Assembly (NCBI GenBank): GCA_001986395.2
Contig: MQVO02000002.1
Location: forward strand, 1,302,001 to 1,366,000
Length of the DNA: 64,000 nucleotides
Source: Irpex lacteus
Taxonomy: Eukaryota; Basidiomycota; Agaricomycetes; Polyporales; Irpicaceae
Direction: 5' to 3'
Made by a program: the position numbers and the translations under genes. The notes under the pieces were generated by a model. The model was not told where the DNA came from. It did not search any database and worked only from the letters and a program-made list of their open reading frames with translations. This document shows positions 23,718-33,283 of the stretch, piece by piece (position 1 is the first letter of the stretch; each line of letters starts with the position of its first letter).

Positions 23718-26700
23718 ATGTCGCGTTCCGTTTCAAGCGAGTGTTCGTGTTCAAGTTCGCCCACCACCTCTTCGACAGCGGATTGCTCTGACCCTCCTAT
23801 CGACGTGGAACTATGGAAGCTATGTGAGTATTACGGTCATACTTTTGGACTCTTGTTCCGGGCATGTCGCTGGATTGTCGTGTGTGACGTGGAGTCTCAT
23901 AAGTACTGTCTGTATCCCTCATAAAGCACAGCAAAGCACAAGACGCAGTTGGCCGCGCCGTCCTGGGCATGCCACCGCGGTTCTCATTGAAGCATTGATT
24001 TCCATTGATATGCTAGTGCTATGATCGTGTAATGTGCTGCGGTATTGATACTTGTGCTCTTCTACAGGCGTAAAAGACTAGCACAAGACCCACTGTGGAA
24101 TACCGATCAGCCAGTCAATAAGGCGCGTTCTCAGAATGCTATGACTCCGTCAACGTCCGTGGTAGTACGTGCACAATATACAAAGAAGTATGAGATGCTC
24201 ATAGATCTGCCAGTCTGTATCTTCGACATCCAGCACAACATCCAGTACCTCGGCTTTCTCAGCCCCGCTCCATAAACCGAAGCCAGGATCAAGACCGATT
24301 ATTATCTCAGACGACGAAGACGACAGGCGAGTAACCCATTCTTTCATAATTTCCCTGTATGTACTGAATTTTCTACAGCGTTACAGAGATTCCTTCTACA
24401 CAACTAACTTCTGGCATAGTCAAGACAGCTCCAGCGATCTCCAAAGAACGCGGCCCTCCTATTCCAATCAGGGTTCCAACTAATCACGCTATACCGCGTC
24501 CACCACCACCTAAGCCTCCGTTGCAGCACGATGAGTATACAACCGAGACATTTGACATGGGTGTGGATAATACGGTGGAATATCGTGTAGCGCAGCTGAA
24601 GCCGACAAGGCTCTGCGCGATTTGATGTCTGACGTGCGGAATGACATGCACGAAGAAATTGACATGTCCGAAGCCATCGTTCCTGGATTTCGCGAGGGCA
24701 TTGTGCTGCTACCACATCAGATCGTTGGCCGTAAGTGGATGGCCGAACGCGAGAGTGGAAAGCGTACAGGAGGTATCCTAGCAGACGACATGGGGTAGGT
24801 GTTTCTCGTACTCGAGTTTAACACTACATACTCATTTTCATTAGTCTTGGCAAGACCATTCAAACCATCACACGTATAGTCGAAGGCCGTGCACCGAAGT
24901 CAGCCAAGGAAGCTGGCTTTGCGGCCACAACTCTGTGGGTTTTCTTCTAAAACATCAGGTTTCGGGCTCATGAGCTGTGAAATAGCGTTGTGTGTCCTGT
25001 CGCCGTTGTTTCTCAATGGGCATCTGAGATACAAAAAATGGCTGTCGGTCTCACGGTTGTCGAACATCACGGTACAGGCCGCACTTCAGGTTTATAGTCC
25101 TTAACTTCGACGATGAATCATAAAGCTGATGTCACTGGATAGATCCCTTGAGGCTATCGCGAGCACATGTCGTTATCACGTCATATAACACTGTGGCTTC
25201 TGAGTATGCATCGTTTCAAGATACTCCGAAGGACGAGAGCAAAGGAAAGAAATCGAAAAAGGCTGAAGCGAACTCTGACGATGACTCCGAGGATAGCATT
25301 GACGAGATCCGCCAGTATCTGAAGAAGAACCGAGCCAAGCCGGCTGCACGTAATAGCAAGACGAAAGATGCACTTTTCCGACTCAAGTACTGGCGTATTG
25401 TCCTCGGTACGTTGCATGCGCATCGGCTGGTGATGTAGTTGATTGCTGACGCCCTGGATTACAGATGAGGCCCATAACATCAAGAACAGGACAACGAAGA
25501 CCGCTGTAGCGTGTTGTGCTCTGCAGGGAAAGTATCGATGGTGCTTGACAGGCACGCCGATGCAGAATAACGTCGACGAATTGTATTCTCTCATCAAGTT
25601 CCTGAAGCTCCGGCCACTCGATGACTGGGCTGAGTTCAAGGAAAAGATCGCGCAGCCTATCAAAAACAACAGGCCTCAACGAGCTATCAAACGTCTTCAC
25701 GTAAGCATCGTGCCCTTCCGCGTCCGACTTCGCATTGACTGGCCTTTGGCAGGTTGTACTTAATGCATGTATGCTGAGACGGACGAAGACTGACACGCTG
25801 AACGGCAAGCCTCTCCTTGAGCTGCCAGACCGTCTCGTTCAAATTGTCCCCTGCGCGTTTGATGCCGAGGAGAGGGCCTTTTATGATAGCCTGCAGGAGC
25901 GTGTTCAGAACAGTCTCGAGACGCTACAAAAGCAGGGTGATATGTCCAAGAACTACACTAGTATGTTGGTGCTGCTCTTGAGGCTTCGACAAGGTTCGTC
26001 GTCACTAGTCGGCGCCATACACTAGCTGATTGTCCTCGTTCAGCTTGTTGCCACCCCTCTCTTGTTGCGGGGGATTATCGCAAGGATAAGGAGGCGGTGG
26101 AACCCAAAGCTGCTAAGGACGATAAGGATCTGGAAGACGATGCAGACGACCTCGCAGATCTCATGGGTGGATTGGGCCTATCCGCCATGGCGAAGCGCTG
26201 CCAGATGTGTCAAAAGTCGTGAGTGGCCCACCCCTCGCTTCCAAGTCATCGCGTCCTAACCTCATTACCATGAACAGACTTACTCCAGACAACACCGGAT
26301 CCACGTCCGATCATTGCGCGCGTTGCGATTCTCTCCTGGAGAAAGCCAAGCGTAAGTCAATGGCGACGAACCCCACTCTTCCACCAACCTCTGCCAAGAT
26401 TCGCAAGATCTTGGAAATCCTCGACAGCACCGAGGAGCGGGGAGATGGCGAGAAGACTATCATCTTCTCACAATTCACGTCGATGCTCGACCTCATCGAG
26501 CCCTTCTTGAAGGCCAACTCTATCAAATACGTACGCTGTGAGTAGAAATCCATTCCTCTTGGTGTTTCCTTTGACTTATGGGTCAACCATCTCAGATGAT
26601 GGCTCCATGACGAAACCCTTGAGAGAAGAAGCTCTCGAAAAGATTAAGACGAAGGACAACATCCGCGTCATTCTCATATCGTTCAAGGCTGGTAGCACGG

Positions 26701-27104
26701 GTACGTAGGTCATGTCAAATTGAGGACCTCGTGTTAACATGTCTATAGGTCTTAACTTGACGTGCTGCAATAATGTCATCCTGGTCGACCTATGGTGGAA
26801 CCCGGCTCTAGAAGACCAAGCCTTCGATCGTGCCCATCGTCTTGGCCAGACTCGTGCGGTGAACATCCACAAGTTGTCGATTCCTGACACTGTGGAAGAG
26901 CGTATCCTGCAGGTATGTTTCACGTTGATTTTCTCGGTCGACACAAGCTAATACAGGGCGTGATAGCTGCAAGAGAAGAAGAGAGCGCTGGCTCAAGCTG
27001 CACTGTCTGGAGATAAGATGAAGACCATGAAACTCGGAGTCGACGACCTTATGGCTCTCTTCAAGCACGGCGGAGATGACCACGACGATGATGACGAGGA
27101 CTGA
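23718..27104 (+). CDS. SNF2-family DNA-dependent ATPase (Uls1/Rad16-like) with one apparent frameshift
   Basis: Chromatin or DNA translocase of the Rad5/Rad16/Uls1 branch. Visible in order: [18 protein letters not shown] (Q motif region), [15 protein letters not shown] (Walker A), [32 protein letters not shown], an acidic insert, DEAHNIKN (motif II), [23 protein letters not shown], a CQMC..CARC zinc-ribbon-like pair where related proteins carry a [55 protein letters not shown] and [20 protein letters not shown]. The stop is TGA 27102-27104. The first exons are uncertain: [14 protein letters not shown] at 23718 is a guess, and one upstream intron near 24327 would need a GC donor (gcgagt). At about 24595 the frame slips between YRVAQ and [12 protein letters not shown]; one added G restores it. 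For such a conserved gene a sequencing slip is the likelier cause. Confidence 0.9.
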
Positions 27105-27503
27105 TCTATTCCTTGCATCTGTTCCGGGAGAGAAATGACCATGCTCGTGTCTCGCTTCCGTACTACTTATACCTTCTTCAAGTTCGCTCTCGCCGCTGTC
27201 TCGACTCATGCTCTATTTTGCTGTTTTGATCTTCTCTTGCACTTCTTGCTTTATCAACCATGGTATTTGATTAGACTTAGCAGCTGCTGTGGCTGCGTGT
27301 ACCCAACTGCGATACCTTTTGTGGATGTAAGTTGCCGGCGCTAACATACACTCCTCACCGCCACCACCAGGTGACCTCGAGGATGGCTTCTTTGACAGAA
27401 CCCTATTATCGCTGCTCATATAAACTTAGGCAGCGTCGCACGAGTATGTCTGACATTAACCTCCATCAGTCCCAGTCTACCGCAGCTCGATTGTACAAGC
27501 GTC
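27105..27503. promoter_or_regulatory. Upstream region of trefoil gene A
   Basis: Contains a TTTGACAGAACCC block near 27386 and a tcatataaac TATA-like box near 27416. Counterparts of both lie upstream of the two downstream paralogues, marking a shared promoter architecture. Confidence 0.45.
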
Positions 27504-28812
27504 ATGCACATCAGGCCTTCCACCGTCAGCAACAAACTTGTGAAGCCCGGAATCTATGAGATTCAGTCGAGCGCAACGAGTTTGTTCTTGGATTCTGTGG
27601 ATGATCCAGTATATAACGGGTGGTGCGACGACGCTCTGACTCTGAAGAAGCAGCCTAGCCGTAGGGGAAAGGTGCGCAAATCACTACTATCATACAAATC
27701 CGAGTGTATGTGCGCGTTGACGGAGCTTGTCTGTAGTGGGAGATCGCAAAGGTCGGTAGTGGGTACACGATCAAGCAGATCGCTACCAATATGTTCTGTG
27801 CATTGGCGGATGGCGAGCAGTTTTTGTACCAGCCTGTTGTGCTCAGCTCTGTGCCTACAATCTGGACCATCGAGTATATTGAGGAGGCGTCTGAGAAAGT
27901 GAGGTACGTATACAGTCAAGGGCCATACAATCCCATGTCCCATTTATTGTGATTTGTATCGGTTTATTAGGATTTTGTGGTCCGTATCCGACCTATCTTG
28001 GGAAACTGTGCGCTCCAACGAAGAACCTGTGGTAAGGTTGATTGGCTCGTGTTGTAGCATTCAAGTTAGGGCTGACATGAGCTGATTCGGCTAGGTGGCG
28101 GTGGGAAAACCGCAGGTGGCTAACGACGACGAAAAGCCGAAGGAGTCTTTTGTTTGGTCGCTCAGGCCAGTTGGAGGACCAAAAGTTTCAGGAAAGATCA
28201 AACCGGGGCTGTATTCGATTCAGAACAAGGTCAGCAGGACCTATGTTATGATGGGACCCAACGAGAAAACGATTGGATGCTGGCCTGGCAGCGATTTCAA
28301 AGCCGGCAACACAAAACTCGTACGTGCAGCTACTCATTGAAGCGCGTGTAACCGCCTGACTTGGGGAACTATTCGATTCCTAGTGGGAGATTGCCCCTTT
28401 AGGAGATGGATACAGTATCCGACTTCATGGTACAGACAAGTATTGTACACTGGAAGAAGGAATGGAGAGGTGGTCATCCGTCAACGTGTCGACGTTCCCT
28501 GCTGCGTGGAAGATTGTTCCCAACGAAAGCCCCTTGCATGCAGGTGATGGCTACTTCCAGTACGTCCGACTTCTTGTCGTGACTGGTCAGATCGATTGAC
28601 ACGACATACAGGGTCTTCTGGGGCAATACAAACATGACCTGGGATCTCAGCCGCTACGGAAAAGCCAATCCTGGCAATCCGGTAGGTCTCCATGAGCGCG
28701 TACACTGAATCTGTGTTTGACCACACGCTTATTTCATCCTACAGATCAACATGCAGTCTCAGTCTGCATCCGACTATCAGCCATGCCGCCTCTTCCAGTT
28801 TATTCCTTGAAC
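27504..28812 (+). CDS. Double beta-trefoil-like protein, copy A
   Basis: Seven exons encode about 290 residues without a signal peptide. The first half starts VKPGIYEIQSSATSLFLD, then YTIKQIATNMFCALADGEQF, PTIWTIEYIEEASEKVR and ILWSVSDLSWE. The second half starts again with IKPGLYSIQNKVSRTYVMMG, then WEIAPLGDGYSIRLHGTDKY, FPAAWKIVPNESP and FWGNTNMTWDL, and ends CRLFQFIP. Repeating G-Y-x-I, W-x-I and W-x-L strands, and the restart at PGIY/PGLY, suggest two beta-trefoil units as in ricin-B-like lectins or the mushroom I66-type protease inhibitors. The trefoil call is inference from pattern. Introns sit at equivalent places in both downstream paralogues. Cytoplasmic location and a lectin or inhibitor role in defence or fruiting are plausible but unproven. 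Confidence 0.75.
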
Positions 28813-29164
28813 TTATATGTCGTCCGCTCAAATGTGACCTATCAGTGTATTGTGCGCTCCCGTGTATTCCTATTCCATTGCATCCACTATGCCTCATGTT
28901 GACTGCGAGTGCGAGGCGGCCTCAGCACCGTCAGAAGCTACTCATATCCGTATCGTTACGTCACGGTACTGTGAGAACGCTCTGCACTGGTGAAGATAGC
29001 CATATGAGAGCACATGAGGCGGGGTCCTTGACAGAACCCCAATACCACACAGTAATCCCGCAGTCCACATAAACAAGAAATTACCAAGTGAGAGCCCCAC
29101 TTTTGCTTGCCTTCAGACGGCGGTCAGAACTTCCACGACGGCAACGACACGCTCACTCGTCCCA
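28813..29164. promoter_or_regulatory. Intergenic / promoter of trefoil gene B (duplicated)
   Basis: Carries GTGAGAACGCTCTGC near 28979, CTTGACAGAACCC near 29026, ACCACACAG, a cataaacaag TATA-like stretch near 29068 and CTTGCCTTCAGAC near 29107. The same elements in the same order precede copy C, so the promoter was duplicated with the gene. Confidence 0.5.
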
Positions 29165-30461
29165 ATGTCGTCTGCTAGTAAGCTCTCTTCCGTCAACAAC
29201 AGACTCGTCAGGCCCGGGATCTATGAGATCCAGTCGAGCGCGACGAGTTTGTTCTTGAACTCCTTCGAGGACCCAGTGTACAACGGGAGATGCGACGATG
29301 CTCTGACTCTCAAGAAGCTGCCCACCCGCCGCGGAAAGGTACGAGAACCCGCCATCGACGCAAAATTGACGCTAACTTTGAGCAGTGGAAACTCGAAAGC
29401 GTCGGCGATGGGTATACGATCCAACAGGTCATCAGCGGCTTGTATTGCGCGTTGGCCGACGGAGAGCAATTTATGTTCCAATCCGTCGTATTGAGCTCGG
29501 TGCCTACCGTCTGGACAATCAAGCATATCGACGAAGAATCTGATAAAGTTCGGTATGAGTGTCTGCATACTACAGTCCGTGCTGGTGTATTTTGCTCACC
29601 GCCGAATCCCACTAGGATTATATGGTCGGTGTCCGATGTTGCATGGGAGGCTTATCGCTCAAAGGACGAACGTGTGGTATGTTCCCTTCACGACATCATG
29701 TTGCGTAGATCTAGAGATGACTGATCTCAAGGCATGGAAGTTGGTAATCAATAGCCTGAAGCCACCGACGGTTCAGACTCGGATGTCGAGGTTAAGCCAT
29801 CAGCAAGAGCGACTTTTGACTGGAACATGTTGCCAGTTGAAATGCCTGTTGCGAACGGTGGGAAAATCCTCCCAGGACTGTATTCCCTACAAAACATGTT
29901 TAGTAAGACGTATGTAATGATGGGTCCTAATGGAAGGGTGAGCTGTTGGCCCAAATCCGACTTCAGAGATGGCAATACAAAGATAGTAAGTGATCCCTAC
30001 CTTATGCCAGCACATTCAAGTTGCTGATCATACGACCGGACAGTGGGACATTGATCCTTGGGGAGAGGGGTACACTATTCGCCTTCACGGCACAAATAAA
30101 TACTGTTCCCTGGTAGAAACGAAGACGAACCAATATGGGCAGCTACCGATTCATTTGTCTACTTGTCCGGCTACGTGGAAAATCCTCCCGAACGAAAGTG
30201 CGGCCCACGAAAGTGATGATTACTTTCAGTACGTGTTATATTTGCTCTGTCCATTCAATCAGTGACCGCTATTCTAGAATATTTTGGGGGAGCACGCAGC
30301 AAACCTGGGATCTGAATACTCACGGTAAAGATCAGCCAGGAAATCCTGTAAGTCTGAAAACGTGTTTCCGTCTTCGCTGCTCATCGATCTCAATATCATA
30401 GGTGCACTTGATGGCGCATGAGCACTACAACTCATGCCGTCTTTTCCGGTTCATTCCTTGA
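29165..30461 (+). CDS. Double beta-trefoil-like protein, copy B
   Basis: Same seven-exon plan as copy A. It begins MSSASKLSSVNNRLVRPG, then WKLESVGDGYTIQQVISGLY, PTVWTIKHIDEESDKVR, IIWSVSDVAWEAYRSKDER; the second lobe is ILPGLYSLQNMFSKTYVMMG, WDIDPWGEGYTIRLHGTNKY, CPATWKILPNESA, FWGSTQQTWDL, and it ends CRLFRFIP. The linker needs care: using the acceptor that looks homologous to one candidate in copy C (exon from 29732) breaks the frame, because B lacks one base relative to C. Using the acceptor at 29753-29754 (intron 29677-29754, 78 bp; exon beginning CCTGAAGCC) gives an open frame (PEATDGSDSDVEVKPSARAT). I therefore call it intact. Confidence 0.72.
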
Positions 30462-30904
30462 AATTGTTACTACGAGGAGCTTCTACGATCGTCGCTAATC
30501 CTATCGCATTCGGGTTCTCTTGTTAACAAAGATCAAAGTGGCACGTAGCACTCACTCTTACAAATTGCATTCGCAACTTGCCAGTGGTAAAACGTGAGCT
30601 CCTTGGTTGTTTAGTGCCTGACGTTTTCGCATTTGTAAGGGCTGTTGGAGAATCGGGGTGCACGGTCCCATCAATGTAATACCGTACGTATGAGGCCTGC
30701 CAGTGAGTCTGTGAGAACGCTCTGCCTCAAGACAATCACATGAGTGTACATGAGGCCAGAATCCTTGACAGAACCCTAATACCACACGGTGATACCGCAG
30801 CCTATATTTACAAGAAACCACGAAGTGAGAGCCCCAGTTTCGCTTGCCTTCAGACCGTAGTCAGAACTTCCACGACTACGGAAACGATACACTCACCCGT
30901 CCCA
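30462..30904. promoter_or_regulatory. Intergenic / promoter of trefoil gene C (duplicated)
   Basis: Has GTGAGAACGCTCTGC near 30710, CTTGACAGAACCCTAATACC near 30762, a cctatatttac TATA-like box near 30801 and CTTGCCTTCAGAC near 30843, matching the promoter of copy B element for element. Confidence 0.5.
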
Positions 30905-32222
30905 ATGTCGTCTAAGCCCTCTTCTCTCAACAACAAACTCGTCAGGCCCGGGATCTACGAGATCCAGTCGAGCGCGACGAGTCTGTTCTTGAATTCCTTC
31001 GAGGACCCAGTGTACAACGGGAGATGCGACGATGCTCTGACTCTCAAGAAGCTGCCTACCCGCCGCGGAAAGGTACGAGACCCCGCCATCGACGCAAAAT
31101 TGACGCTAACTTTGAGCAGTGGAAACTCGAAAGCGTCGGCGATGGGTATACGATCCAACAGGTTATCAGCGGTTTGTATTGCGCGTTGGCAGACGGAGAG
31201 CAATTTATGTTCCAATCCGTCGTGTTGAGTTCGGTGCCGACCGTCTGGACAATCAAGCATATGGACGAAGAATCTGATAAAGTTCGGTATGAGTGCCCGC
31301 CTACTACAGTCCATGCTGTCTCGGTGTATTTTGCTCACCGCCGAATTCCACTAGGATTATATGGTCGATGTCCGATGTTGCATGGGAGGCTTACCGCTCG
31401 AAGGACGAACATGTGGTATGTTCCCTTCACCAGAGCAGGTTGCGTAGATCTAGAGAGAACTAATTTCAAGGCATGGAAGTTAGTAATCAATAATCTGAAG
31501 CCTACCGGCAGTTCAGACTCGAATATCGACGAGAAGTTATCAGCAAGAGCGAATTTTGACTGGAACATGTTGCCAGTTGAAATGCCTGTTGCGAACCGTG
31601 GAAAAATTGTACCAGGGTTATATTCGCTAAAGAATAATGTTGGGAAGACGTACGTGATGGTGAGTCCTAATGGAGAGTTGGGCTGTTGGCCCAAAGCCGA
31701 CTTCAAAGATGAAGATACAAAGCTAGTAAGTGGGCTTCCTATAAGCGTGCTCTACATCGGTAGATTGTTGATCTATGCAACTGCACAGTGGGAGATTTCT
31801 CCTTGGGGAGAAGGGTATACGATTCGTCTCCACGGTACCGACCAATATTGCACGCTGGCGACAACTGACCATGGGGGAGATAAGTGGAAGCGTCTACCAA
31901 TTCATTTGTCCACCTTCCCGGCTACGTGGAGAATCGTCAAAAATGAGAGCGCAGTGCACAAGAGTGACAATTGGTTCCAGTACGCAATTTATCTGCTTGT
32001 GTGGAGTCAATCAGTGACCACTGTCTTTTAGAATATTTTGGGGAAACACGCAACAAAGTTGGGATTTGAATGATTTTGGTAAAGATACTCCAGGAAATCG
32101 TGTGAGTCTGAAACCGTCCTTTCGTCTTCGCGTCTCATTCATCACACTATTATAATTTATAGGTGAGCGCGAAGCTCTGTGATGACTTCCACCCTTGCCG
32201 TCTTTTCCGGTTCATCCCTTGA
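30905..32222 (+). CDS. Double beta-trefoil-like protein, copy C
   Basis: Seven exons; MSSKPSSLNNKLVRPGIYEI opens a first lobe almost identical to copy B. The second lobe differs more: IVPGLYSLKNNVGKTYVMVS, WEISPWGEGYTIRLHGTDQY, FPATWRIVKNESA, FWGNTQQSWDL, with the end CRLFRFIP at TGA 32220-32222. The intron beginning at 31416 could end at either 31470 or 31500; both keep the frame, the second being the one consistent with copy B. Introns 1 and 3 are themselves open in frame, which makes an unspliced reading look like one 335-codon ORF; consensus gt/ag borders and the paralogues argue for splicing. Confidence 0.75.
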
Positions 32223-33283
32223 ACGTCATGAGTACCACACGGTTTTATGACGATTTTTGTTATCCAGAATCAAATATGCAGTAGTCGATCTTCTTACATG
32301 TTGCATCGCATTATGTAGAATCTGAGTTGTGCAGTCATTTAGCATTCCCATCGGAGTCCTCATCAGTCGCAGGCTTACATCTGCATTTGGTAAGTGTACC
32401 AATCGTGGCGCGGATCGACTTCGGCGCGGGCAAGTGAGAGGCTTCGGTGGAATACCCAGGGCTCGGATTCAGGCAGTTTCGACGTATGAGCTAGGAGGTA
32501 GGGAGGTCGATATAGATCATGCCATTGTTGAGCCTGCTTGAATGTCCTTTGCGGGCCGTCCTAAGTATGACCTAGTATTTTGAACGCAGATAGAAGTTTG
32601 CATCACCCTTTGCCCACATTGTGAGCGCATCAACTACACCGACCAGGAGCTGGCAAATGCATCAATACGAGACTGAGAGGTGGAAGATAGATTACTGTAT
32701 ACCTCAGCTCGACAATCTCCATGGCTATGCGGATGACAACCAAAGGAACGTCTCTTTTTTGAGTACTGAGCATTGAACGAAGGCGTCAGATACTTCCGGC
32801 CAACTCGGCACATCTCTCAGCATTTCCACGCCGCGGGAACACTGATCTGTCCATCATGAGGATGCTTTGCTGTGCAGATTGGAAAACGATAGTAGGGATG
32901 CCATACATTGATCACAGCGAGGCACGTACTGACGCTTAAGGATGTGCGATCCTTTGTGGGGAAATACGGTGTTTCAGAAACGCTACAAAGCTTTCGACGA
33001 CGTGCAATGATAGATTGTTCGACGATGTTGGCGAGACGAGGTCATCAAAATTCGTTCCAAGCCACAAATAGTCATGCGAAGTCGGAGGCAACAAAGAGCG
33101 CGAACTTGAAGCGCCGAAAGAAAGTAAAACAGGGAAATGCCGAGCTGCATCTGCGGCGCTAACAATGACCCCATGTTAAATACCTGCACATCGTCCGCCA
33201 CGACGATGGTCCTCACATCCCCCAACATCCTTGACTTCATCTTGTAGCCACAATGAATTGCTTATGCACGCCTGACTGAAGAA
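32223..33283. other. Intergenic, about 1.06 kb, no supported gene
   Basis: Separates the trefoil array from the Est1-like gene. Only short ORFs without motifs (for example 32329-32541 plus and 32983-33240 minus) occur. No further trefoil copy or decayed fragment is visible by eye. Confidence 0.45.

Larger units (their letters stand above)
28975..32222 (+). repeat. Tandem duplication: two direct copies of promoter plus gene
   Basis: Unit 1 (about 28975-30461) and unit 2 (about 30707-32222) align from the GTGAGAACGCTCTGC block through the stop codon, with near-identical first and second exons and conserved intron positions. Divergence is higher in introns and in the linker between the two lobes. 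Copy A lies just upstream and is more diverged, so the order of events was probably A/BC first, then B/C. Confidence 0.85.

Noticed and set aside
29165..30461. Copy B as a frameshifted pseudogene
   Set aside because: An alternative consensus acceptor at 29753-29754 keeps the whole frame open, and all other exons match its paralogues.
31024..32031. Single 335-codon ORF in copy C
   Set aside because: It reads through three introns that have consensus borders and match those of copies A and B; it is a coincidence of introns without stops.
28975..32222. Transposon-borne duplication of the trefoil genes
   Set aside because: No inverted or long terminal repeats, target-site duplication or transposase or reverse-transcriptase fragment at the unit edges; simple tandem duplication fits.
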